23,556 nt of DNA from Branchiostoma floridae. Its lineage: Eukaryota > Chordata > Leptocardii > Amphioxiformes > Branchiostomatidae. Position numbers and translations under genes: made by a program. Each line of letters opens with the position of its first letter. The first letter of the stretch is position 1. The notes beneath the pieces were generated by a model, which worked only from the letters and a program-made list of their open reading frames with translations, made no database searches and was not told where the DNA came from. Location: positions 1 through 23,556 of the forward strand of contig NW_023365866.1 of NCBI RefSeq assembly GCF_000003815.2, written 5' to 3'. Below are positions 17,362-23,556 of this stretch, in pieces.

Positions 17362-17542
17362 TGGTCACTTTCACGTTCTTCGATGATTCGATGAGTCGGT
17401 CAAAGAGAATGGTCTTTGGTGTCCAGACCATGTTTGTCCAGCTCGCTCCTAAGCTGTAAACACTAAGTCCTCTAGGGTTCCACCTGTCCTGGAGCACAGC
17501 CTTCAGGTCCAGCTTGGAAAACAACGCCTCCAGTCTGTTTGG
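17362..17542 (-). pseudogene. SAP-domain exon with compensating frameshifts
   Basis: Acceptor ttcaccttgtcag before 17542 and donor AG then GTATGT after 17362 bound an open exon (phase 0 start, phase 2 end): PNRLEALFSKLDLKAVLQDR, WNPRGLSVYS, and ending ILFDRLIESSKNVKVTR. The middle third reads oddly (LGASWTNMVWTPKT). In the shifted frame the same bases read LRSELDKHGLDTKD, a classic SAP core. The frame would have to shift by two bases before and one base after this block, which together restore the original frame. So the exon looks like a SAP module damaged by two compensating indels. SAP motifs bind AT-rich DNA. The phase does not match the acceptor of the 17169 exon directly. Confidence 0.5.
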
Positions 17543-17689
17543 CTGACAAGGTGAACCGTGTAACTTGTTTAATCACACAGATACTTTGTTCAGAAATCTA
17601 AATGATGGAAATGTAAATGAGAGAGATTTAATGAAAAGCGCAGAAAATGTAGAAATTTTCCAGCTTGACACCAGATTACAACACTGAAT

Positions 17690-17938
17690 TCAAACTAGCA
17701 TTGAATTTCCTGATTGAAGAATTTTCCTTTTAAGACAAGAATGCGCCAACAAAACCTTTTCATGGGTCAATATAGACTGTTGCCAGGACATCCCCAGTGC
17801 CTTGTAGTAGAGAATCTTCTTTATCTCAAAGCGGTAACGAAGTTCTGCAGCTGTAGACCTAATGCATGTTTCACTCTGGCAACAGTCAAGTAGAGTCAAG
17901 TAGGCAACATTGCTAACAACCATCGACCTGCTGCACAT
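17690..17938 (-). CDS. Exon candidate, unknown
   Basis: The open minus-strand frame contains SMVVSNVAYLTLLDCCQSET, then AAELRYRFEIKKILYYKALG and MSWQQSILTHEKVLLAHSCL. It has a plausible mix of helices and hydrophobic stretches and ends at a stop at 17690. I could not place splice sites confidently. It lies between the Cys/His gene and the SAP/RecQ exons on the same strand, so it may be part of that transcript. Confidence 0.25.
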   Translation of the reverse strand: MCSRSMVVSNVAYLTLLDCCQSETCIRSTAAELRYRFEIKKILYYKALGMSWQQSILTHEKVLLAHSCLKRKILQSGNSMLV

Positions 17939-18157
17939 ATGATCACCTCCCCGTGTTAAATACGATCACGTGGAACCGGTTGTTGAAGCTGGATCGGTTG
18001 AATTTATTCAAACACTTTCTGAGAATTATCCCTTTTCATATACATTGTACAAATAAAATATTGACTCACAAATATGATTTTGTTTCACATGTGAAGTAAT
18101 GAATATTTGTAGTGAAGTACATAAATGTGATGATTATTTGTAGTGCTGTACACTAAC

Positions 18158-18430
18158 CTTCCAAACTTTCCCAGCCAAACTCGACCATACATTCATACAG
18201 GAGTAGTGCATTGGTGTCCTTTACCAGGAATTCTTTGTAGGCGTTGTGGCAATGAAGACCTCTCCGAGGTCGTGTACGCGTCGTGTGGGGTGTTTGCTCG
18301 TCGGAAGGGAATTGCAGAACAGTTACAACTTTCTCCACAACATCATGGAAATGTATACTATGTACCTGAGTCATCTTGTTAGTTAGGGCACTAACTAGTA
18401 AGGCCTTGGCCTTGGTCGCCTATGGTAGGC
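18158..18430 (-). CDS. Possible further exon of the Cys/His gene
   Basis: A minus-strand frame reads TKAKALLVSALTNKMTQVHS, IHFHDVVEKVVTVLQFPSDE and NAYKEFLVKDTNALLLYECM, ending VEFGWESLEG, with a perfect donor (GAAG then GTTAGT) after base 18158. At its upstream end it overlaps the 18395-18686 exon in the +1 frame. There that exon becomes an Arg/Pro repeat (RRPRPRPY) caused by a CCAAGG duplication. A one-base change in that duplication would join the two into one longer protein, so either the 142-residue protein ends early by mutation, or the two exons are alternative. Confidence 0.4.
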
Positions 18431-18905
18431 AGCGAAGCATTCTGGATGCATTCCTGTATTACACCCTGTACACTGAAAGACATTTTGGGACCAAGGGTCA
18501 TGTCCTGTCACACAATCACACATTTTGTTAGGGGGTAGATATTGCAGGCCATGGCCATGTAGATGATTGAGCTTCTGCTTGCACCGGGTCTGCAATCTCC
18601 AGCCGTGGATTGTTTGCCGAATTTCAAAGACTGGCCATGCATTGAGAAATAACAGTTTAACTTTATATTTTGAAATTGTTTTTTTTCTGGTGTATGGTTG
18701 CAAGTAAATAATACAATCTACTTTATAGAGTATTTGGGAAACATTTCAAAGTGCAAGTAATGACTCACCGCAACTGAGTTGTAAAAGGCGTTCCATCCTG
18801 ATGGTTTTTGATGGACTTTGGTTGCGCTTCTGATCCCGTCAACGGAACAGCAACTTCTACAGCCTGAACTTCTGCAACACGTGATTGATCTTCCTCTGAC
18901 GCCAT
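18395..18905 (-). CDS. Two-exon gene, 142-residue protein with Cys/His zinc site
   Basis: Exon 1: ATG at 18903-18905 opens MASEEDQSRVAEVQAVEVAV and continues to FTTQL, ending in a perfect donor (TTGCG then GTGAGT) after 18769. Intron: only 82 bases, ending accatacaccag. Exon 2 starts at 18686 in matching phase (the Arg codon CGA is split) and reads KKTISKYKVKLLFLNAW, then HGHGLQYLPPNKMCDCVTG, HDPWSQNVFQCTGCNTGM and HPECFAAYHRR, to a stop at 18395. The C-x-C...C-x2-C...H-x2-C spacing forms a likely zinc site of treble-clef or PHD type; 'FQC-x-x-C...ECF-x-x-YH' also resembles the Cys-rich tail of piggyBac transposases. The acidic N-terminus with a clean start suggests a genuine gene start. The last residues may be frameshifted (see the overlapping exon). 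Confidence 0.5.
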
Positions 18906-19034
18906 GTTTGCATGTGTTCCAGAAATGCGATTTCCCACAATTCTAAGAATTATTCCGAGAAGTTACGTAAATAACTTCACGAACACGTCGCGAGTATTCG
19001 GAATTCGCTCGGAAATGGCATCGTCCGTTATTAA

Positions 19035-19113
19035 GGCAACGAGCGTTCAAAAATATGGCAACGACGGTTCTCGAAGGCAACGACGGTTCTCGAAGGCAAC
19101 GACGGTTTACGAA
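19035..19113. repeat. 19-bp tandem repeat, three near-perfect copies plus one diverged
   Basis: GGCAACGACGGTTCTCGAA occurs at 19057-19075 and 19076-19094, with a variant (GGCAACGACGGTTTACGAA) at 19095-19113. A more diverged unit (GGCAACGAGCGTTC...) starts at 19035. It lies 130 bases upstream of the start of the 18395-18905 gene and is CpG-rich. Confidence 0.85.
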
Positions 19114-19182
19114 ACGGAAATCTGCATCGCCGTTTAATGCTAATCTTGCCAGGTGGGGCATAGTCACCTACTAGAGATTCTA

Positions 19183-19446
19183 CTATTGTACCTTTGTTGT
19201 CCATTTCATGGTGCGCCTTTCTGTCAAGCACAGATGGGCAAATTGGCAAACACACCAAAACTGTTGGTTCCCGGCATGCATATGAGGGGTCTGCTGCCTA
19301 CCGAAGCTCCACAGATGTAGGGAATTCTGTATTCGTTGGTGCCCACTGCACTGCATTGTAGGCATCAACAACATTAAGTTTTGTGTTGGTTGTCTCCAGT
19401 TGTTTGGACAGCTTGATTGTAATGGCCTGACCGTCGGTGGACACAT
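19183..19446 (-). pseudogene. Helical transposon-like remnant with an internal stop
   Basis: One minus-strand frame reads STDGQAITIKLSKQLETTNT, KLNVVDAYNAVQWAPTNTEF and PTSVELR, then TAG, and continues open as AADPSYACREPTVLVCLPIC and RKAHHEMDNKGTIVESLVGD. The pattern of a helical 'L-x-x-x-L-x-x-x...V-x-x-YN' stretch followed by a Pro-containing turn resembles the C-terminal region of KDZ-type and related transposon proteins. The in-frame stop marks a dead copy. The longest ORF on this strand (19183-19446) is Pro/Gln-rich and looks like a shadow frame. Confidence 0.35.
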
Positions 19447-19779
19447 ACAAGAACAAACCTTAAGATTTTAATTCACAAGAGGAGTCACCACATCAATACC
19501 GGTACCAGCAATTAAATCGGAAGTTGGACAGATCAGGTCTTGGTGACACAAACACTATATCCAATACTTAAATTTTGCTCCGTTCAGCACTTCGTCTGCT
19601 TCCCGGACAGTAGCGTCGGCTCTGGTGATAGCTAAGCTAGGAGGATTATACCCTAGCAACCATTGACTGTGACAAGTCTTCTTTTCGATTGGATAAGTTT
19701 ACTTCGCTGTCGTATGACCTGTCTCTCGAGGCGGGTCGTCGGTAGGGTCACCACCGCCTGGGTGGTTATTTATTACATT

Positions 19780-19987
19780 TTAGATATGCCTTTGGAGGTC
19801 CTCTAGCACAGAAGGGAGACCCACAGCAAACTTGTGGAAACTTTGTCTGAGTGTCGGTCGGTGTCTTGCTGTGAGGAATGCCCTTCCAGCCGCTAGGATT
19901 GAGCTGTCTTCCCTTACCCGGTACCGTATCTGATGTAGCCTGGGAACCTCCTCGGAGGGCACGTCAGAAGGATACCATTTCCCTGAA
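19780..19987 (-). CDS. Terminal exon D of the multi-exon transposon-like gene
   Basis: After a tandem acceptor (TTAGGCAG, either AG could be used) the exon starts at 19987 and reads SGKWYPSDVPSEEVPRLHQI, RYRVREDSSILAAGRAFLTA, RHRPTLRQSFHKFAVGL and a stop at 19780. Using the second AG, the split codon completes exon C's phase-2 end, so the frame continues without a gap; the first AG would put the frame out. The block 'LHxxRYRxREDxS...AGRAFLxAR' followed by 'FH' is recalled from the C-terminal part of uncharacterised transposon-like proteins of invertebrates. Confidence 0.5.
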
Positions 19988-20225
19988 CTGCCTAAATAAG
20001 TGAAGAATAACCTTGTCAGTGACTAATAGCTTTTCAGTTCGTACATACATTGTAACATATCCCGTACACACATTAGTCTGATGACTAGATGACATGTAGC
20101 ATATTGCATAGAGAAAGCACAAAAAAAAAGCATTTGAACCTTGTTAAGTACTAGTATGCCTTATTGAGTTAACAAATTCTTAGGTCAATCATTGGTGAAC
20201 TTTAAACAACCAGGTAAATACTCAC

Positions 20226-20421
20226 AAAACAAGCTTCCTCCACCACTGCTTGAATTCTTTGAAAGTCACTGCCTGCCCAGCTGTCTTGTGGTGGAGAATG
20301 GAGAAGAAGCATTCCACGTCATCAGTTGTGCCCGCACGCGGATGCTCTGGGCCAAAGACAGGGTTGAGCAGACGTCTAGCCTCTTAGCTTTCGATATTAC
20401 TTGTGATGCCGATCAGCTGTC
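20226..20421 (-). CDS. Exon C of the transposon-like gene, carries an in-frame stop
   Basis: Bounded by a strong acceptor (ggttttgcag) and a strong donor (GTGAGT). The frame set by exon B reads QLIGITSNIES, then TAA (plus-strand 20384-20386), then EARRLLNPVFGPEHPRAGTT, DDVECFFSILHHKTAGQAVT and FKEFKQWWRKLV. The block 'TTDDVECFFS-x-L' followed by a basic Trp-rich segment is typical of uncharacterised transposon-like proteins in cnidarians and amphioxus. Apart from the single stop, the exon is intact, so inactivation looks recent, or the stop is an allele or sequencing error. Confidence 0.6.
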
Positions 20422-20581
20422 CTGCAAAACCAGTTACAACATTGTGTAATCATCTCAAGAATTCTGGTATATCTATACAATAATGATAAATTTGTTATAT
20501 GTCATATCTATCTAATGTTTAACATGTATGAATTATACCTGAGATTGGGCTGAATAATATTGATGATTATTTATATCTTAC

Positions 20582-20657
20582 CATGGGTGCCTGATGCCCC
20601 TCCCGCTGGCTCCATGGTTGGAAGTGGCGGAGTTGGAAGTGGCGGGGTCTTGCGTGG
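20582..20657 (-). CDS. Exon B, proline-rich linker
   Basis: A 76-base exon with textbook ends (acceptor acccttgtctag, donor GTAAGAT). In phase 0 it reads PRKTPPLPTPPLPTMEPAGG and ASGTH, and its leftover G joins exon C in the correct frame. It contains a short direct duplication (CCGCCACTTCCAACT). This is a flexible linker between the acidic repeat region and the DDVECFFS domain. Confidence 0.55.
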
Positions 20658-20871
20658 CTAGACAAGGGTATAATACAACTTATGAGTAGTCAATTTTGAC
20701 AAGCATTCTACTTTTAGTGTGAAAATACAAAGTGCTAATTATCTAAAAAATATCTGAAACTAGCCATACAAAAATACAATGGTGGACAGTCCATCTTGCC
20801 TATTGGAATTATATTAGGGTCTGAGAAAATACAGTACTCATATATCTCAGTAAGTATAGATAATATCTTAC

Positions 20872-21191
20872 CTTTTTTGCCCCAGTAGACCTGGGGGCAG
20901 AGTTGTCTCCATCTGATCCAGTGGTGTCGTGGTCTCCATCTGATTCAGTGGTGTCGTGGTCTCCATCTGAGTCAGTGGTGTCGTGGTCTCCATCTGAGTC
21001 AGTGGTGTCGTGGTCTCCATCTGAGTCAGTGGTGTCGTGGTCTCCATCTGAGTCAGTGGTGTCGTGGTCTCCATCTGAGTCAGTGGTGTCGTGGTCTCCA
21101 TCTGAGTCAGTGGTGTCGTGGTCTCCATCTGAGTCAGTGGTGTCGTGGTCTCCATCTGAGTCAGTGGTGTCGTGGTCTCCATCTGAGTCAG
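20872..21191 (-). CDS. Exon A, acidic 9-residue tandem repeat
   Basis: The exon ends at 20872 with a perfect donor (AAAAAG then GTAAGA). The frame that enters exon B in phase 0 reads back through STGAKK and DGDNSAPR into ten copies of DSDGDHDTT (with ESDGDHDTT and GSDGDNSAP at the end), an Asp-rich, strongly acidic repeat. The longest ORF here (METTTPLTQ repeats) is in another frame and leads to an early stop in exon C, so it is likely a shadow. The upstream edge is uncertain: each repeat contains CTGACTCAG followed by ATGG, which could itself serve as a 3' splice site, and beyond 21191 the frame hits a TAA after (TA)n. Acidic repeats of this type are usual in disordered, protein- or chromatin-binding linkers. 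Confidence 0.5.
20921..21190. repeat. 27-bp tandem repeat, ten full units
   Basis: The unit GTGGTGTCGTGGTCTCCATC + TGAGTCA is repeated ten times with almost no variation; only the first unit has TGATTCA. A diverged partial unit lies at 20901-20920. It lies inside exon A and is a multiple of three. Confidence 0.97.
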
Positions 21192-21231
21192 TGGTATATA
21201 TAATATATATATATGTTTATTTATATATATT
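21191..21231. repeat. TA-rich simple repeat
   Basis: A TATA/TATT-rich tract directly after the 27-bp array (GTATATATAATATATATATA and onward). It separates the array from the next exon pair. Confidence 0.8.
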
Positions 21232-21302
21232 TGCGCCATTTCTCGACACGACGGAAGAGAGAGGTGTGACACGCCAAAGTCAAAAATGTCTTAAGTCTTC
21301 GC

Positions 21303-21596
21303 TTATTCTTCAGTGACCTAAACACACACAAACACAAGCACAAACCAAACAGGTGGTTTACATTTGATACGTATACATCTATCAAAGCTTTAAAGAATTC
21401 TTACATGGGCATCCTGAGCTGCACCCTCCTCCAACTTTAGCCTAGGGTATTTTGCCACCAGCCGGATGGCGATGTGTTCCAGCTCAAAGTTAGTAGGGAC
21501 CTTGAGGGTTGCAAGGTCTGTCTCACCTGCATCATTAGGGTCACTTGGTCCTGGACCACATGTTTCAGTGTGGTGGCAGTCACAGGACCTTCGCCC
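21303..21596 (-). CDS. Two-exon C-terminal part of a protein
   Basis: The upstream frame opens after a TGA at 21597-21599 and reads RRSCDCHHTETCGPGPSDPN, DAGETDLATLKVPTNFELEH and IAIRLVAKYPRLKLEEGAAQ, DAH. It ends at 21405 in a perfect donor (CAT then GTAAG). An 87-base intron with a long pyrimidine-rich 3' end (tgtgtttgtgtgtgtttag) leads to a tiny last exon, phase-matched, that adds VTEE and a TAA at 21303. The 'IAIRLVAKYPRLK' helix resembles a helix found in transposon proteins. Using the third frame of the small exon instead (SLKNKRRLKTFLTLACH...) would give a basic tail of the kind that normally follows such a helix, so a single-base change may have altered the end. Two overlapping frames (21437-21712 and 21613-21807) are shadows or earlier exon parts. 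Confidence 0.45.
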
Positions 21597-21826
21597 TCAA
21601 GGATCGGCATTTCTACGAGGGTGAAGAGGGCTGGTGGAGGCAGGGACAGTCGGGCTGTGCCACGTTCCGTCCCTGAATAGGCACGGAACGTGGCAGGCAC
21701 GGGTTGGGGCACGACACAGCTGGTCTTGGGTTGACTCGTTGGTTTGGTACAGGCAGCTGGCCTTTGATTGGGTAAACGCGGAGTGTTCTGGCTACGTACC
21801 GCAGCATTCCCCGAGCTTGTGGTTCG

Positions 21827-22020
21827 TTAGAGGCTGTCGGAACCAGCTTCTGTAATTGTAAACGCTATCTTTGCCTGTTGGCCATGAGGTACTAGCACTG
21901 TTGTAGTAGTAGTTTGGCTCTTGCTATTGGGTGTTTCCATATCCTTGCCTATTCTGTTTGCTTGTGATGGTACCATGCATGCTCCGTGTGTTGGCATTGT
22001 TACCCTGCATTGACAACAAG
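21827..22020 (-). CDS. Exon candidate, Thr/Gln-rich
   Basis: The acceptor tttcctatag precedes base 22020 on the minus strand. The frame reads CCQCRVTMPTHGACMVPSQA, NRIGKDMETPNSKSQTTTTT and VLVPHGQQAKIAFTITEAGS to a stop near 21827. The end of the exon also contains a good acceptor (tttacaattacag) for a second frame (KLVPTASNEPQARGMLRYVA), so a frame change or a further exon may follow. Function unknown. Confidence 0.3.
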
Positions 22021-22495
22021 CTATAGGAAAGAAGATACATAAACCATCATAAGTGACTGTCTTAGACATACTGTAACTGTGAGCAGTGAACAGGGTAGGG
22101 CTACCAGATGTATGGGATTGAATGTGATTGTTTGAAATTCTTGATTTGATCTTGTGTACAATGAAAGGTACACACAGCAGTAATTTTTGTGTCCAATATT
22201 GACGTATAGTTTTTTCCCCAATTAATATGATAGGAAGACATGTGAAGGAAAGTTAAAATTGGGTTAAATATTTCAGTGCTGGATTCCCGGTTGCTTCCTG
22301 TGGCTATGGGACTGGTGAGAGTTGGTGATGGGGCAAAACTGGAAATGATTTGAGCGTATGTTCTAAACATTTAGTTGATGTGGATATTGGTTGAGATATG
22401 TTGCCCTTTCTCATGTCTCTATGGGAAGTGTATTCAGAGTTGAGACATATTCACTGATATTAGGTACACACTTAACTTCAACTAAATGCACTTAC
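22021..22495. other. No supported gene
   Basis: AT-rich stretch; the open frames at 22021-22221 and 22101-22370 are low in charged residues and lack splice support. Probably intron. Confidence 0.5.
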
Positions 22496-22785
22496 TGTGG
22501 TTTTGTTATCTTGTAGGGCCTGATATTGGGCAGGCTCTGGTGCACCTGCTGGTCTCTGTGCTGTGATCTATAACTGTATAATGTGCTGTTTTCACTGCAT
22601 ACAATCTGTAAGGATTCAAGGAGAAGACCGTTTACCGTTGCATGTATGTCCCTGACGATTGGTCCGGAAAAGACTGGTTCTGCGAGTATGGCATTTGTAG
22701 AAACCGTTGTATTGAAAGTCACAGCTTCAGGTGCTCTCTCCGGAGAAGTCCATTGGAGACTGATCCTGCCAAGATCTGTAGACGT
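22496..22785 (-). CDS. Internal exon candidate, 96 residues
   Basis: A perfect donor (ACCACA then GTAAGT) ends the exon at 22496; an acceptor (ctaccacgtgtag) lies before 22785. The frame reads TSTDLGRISLQWTSPERAPE, AVTFNTTVSTNAILAEPVFS, GPIVRDIHATVNGLLLESLQ and onward to a Gln/Ser-rich end. Alternating beta-strand-like pattern and several N-x-S/T sites could suggest a beta-rich, perhaps extracellular domain, but no family is recognised. It lies directly downstream of a retrotransposon gag remnant on the same strand, yet shows no protease (DTG/DSG) motif, so it is probably unrelated. Confidence 0.35.
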
Positions 22786-22823
22786 CTACACGTGGTAGGA
22801 TTCCTTACATTGCCTAGACAATA

Positions 22824-23463
22824 TCAACAGGGCTCCGAAGTACTCCTTTCTTTGAGTCTTTGAGAAAGATTGGGGTCTTGACGGTTGAGGGCGTTGTTAG
22901 TAGTGGCAGCAAAGTGAGCACCATTTGGGTGCGCAGACAAGGTAGAAAACAACTTAATTTGAGTACGCACCTCGTGTAAATCATTGGGGCTAAATGTGCA
23001 CACTTCGAAGGCAAGACTGGAATCGCGGAGTCCATCTAAGAAAAGCTGTTTACCGAACAACTCACGGGTATCACTAGTCGTAGCCGGATACGCCTTCGGG
23101 ACTATAAGTTCCTAACACGCACTTCAAAGGCCTGGGCGGACTCGGGCGGACCCTGTCGTAGTGAGTTTATGTCAGCTTCATAATGCTCGGGCGAAGTGGG
23201 AGACTGGATAATCGCCCGGAGATAGTTGAAAACGTCATTGCACGTGCCGTTTTTGACGACTGTGTGGGCTGAGGTGTAGGTAGACAGCGAGGTCGCTGAC
23301 TAAAGGCGGAGGAGTGTGGTTTTGGATAATTGATTGGACCATTAACCGTAGGTCCCGTCGTTAGAAAAGAGGAGTTCAAATTTCTCCCACTTAACGTGAG
23401 ACAACACTGGTGTAAAATTATCAACACCATCCTACGACATTCCCATGCAAGAATTTTACCCAC
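22824..23463 (-). pseudogene. Retrotransposon gag-like remnant
   Basis: Minus-strand order: FTPVLSHVKWEKFELLFSND, a stop, then in the next open part YTSAHTVVKNGTCNDVFNYL and HYEADINSLRQGPPESAQAF, EVRVRNL and a TAG. Then, in a shifted frame, come RELFGKQLFLDGLRDSSLAF, EVCTFSPNDLHEVRTQIKLF and a final Asn/Gln-rich piece. 'Short-repeat acidic gag core, then INSLRQG-x-ESAQAFEVRVRNL, then LF-x-x-LFLDGLRD' is typical of Ty3/gypsy-like gag (capsid) proteins: the region after the capsid core where basic-aromatic helices precede the exit to the nucleocapsid. Two stops and at least one frame change make it a dead copy. No zinc knuckle or protease follows. Confidence 0.55.
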
Positions 23464-23556
23464 ATACCTTGTTTAACCAGGTTATGACACAAGCCACGTG
23501 AAACTGGTGACCACAGCCGAGCTGCAGCACCTTCTCGTTGATCTCGTACTCCTCCA

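Noticed and set aside
18395-18703. PiggyBac transposase C-terminal Cys-rich domain
   Set aside because: The tail motif is similar, but the segment directly follows a start exon and lacks the usual full Cys pattern, so I kept a neutral zinc-site description.
20868-21272. METTTPLTQ-repeat protein as the product of the 27-bp array
   Set aside because: Its frame does not pass through the exon B-C splice sites without a stop; the acidic frame does.

Overview
The window looks like animal (metazoan) nuclear DNA. Amphioxus (Branchiostoma) or another marine invertebrate is my best guess. The sequence is moderately AT-rich and has no bacterial-style gene packing. Open stretches are short and bounded by good GT/AG splice sites, with introns as short as about 80-90 bases. 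Many coding scraps match transposon-type protein families that are abundant in amphioxus, cnidarians and other invertebrates. The organism call is inference from family resemblance; no diagnostic host gene is present.

Almost every convincing coding piece lies on the minus strand. Left part (1-5000): a plus-strand Thr-rich open stretch (271-618), then minus-strand exon candidates at 779-1159, 2086-2213, 2586-2790, 3002-3119, 3230-3408 and 3652-3806. The last carries a GHTQEYVDQLF motif of a widespread transposon-like family. A 30-bp minisatellite lies at 1651-2048. At 4823-5468 two overlapping minus-strand ORFs look like one broken reading frame, with a dense cluster of tiny hairpins (5487-5620) just upstream.

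Middle part (5600-15900): a long gene-poor stretch, a GC-rich terminal exon (7270-7440), a PHD-type zinc finger interrupted at a homopolymer (7679-8120), a possible BEN exon (9863-10062), an hAT-transposase-like piece (10147-10344), a frame-broken acidic/SAP-like gene remnant (10742-11198), a decayed Ty3/gypsy integrase (11281-11809), a SAP-like exon (12593-12840), a plus-strand basic/Cys-rich exon with no ATG (12964-13300), a Mutator-like transposase scrap (14029-14433), a small two-exon gene (14576-15061) and a zinc-knuckle gag-like ORF (15358-15819).

Right part (16700-23556): a RecQ-like helicase C-terminal exon (16723-17169), a decayed SAP exon (17362-17542), a two-exon gene for a 142-residue Cys/His protein (18395-18905), and a multi-exon transposon-like gene (19780-about 21190). 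That gene's reading frame is continuous across three introns and contains a 27-bp tandem repeat translated as an acidic 9-residue repeat. Next come a further exon pair (21303-21596), another exon candidate (22496-22785) and a broken retrotransposon gag (22824-23463).

Overall this is a graveyard and patchwork of several transposon families with a few pieces that still keep intact splice sites and phase. I found no single intact multi-gene system, no tRNA or rRNA genes and no CRISPR array.
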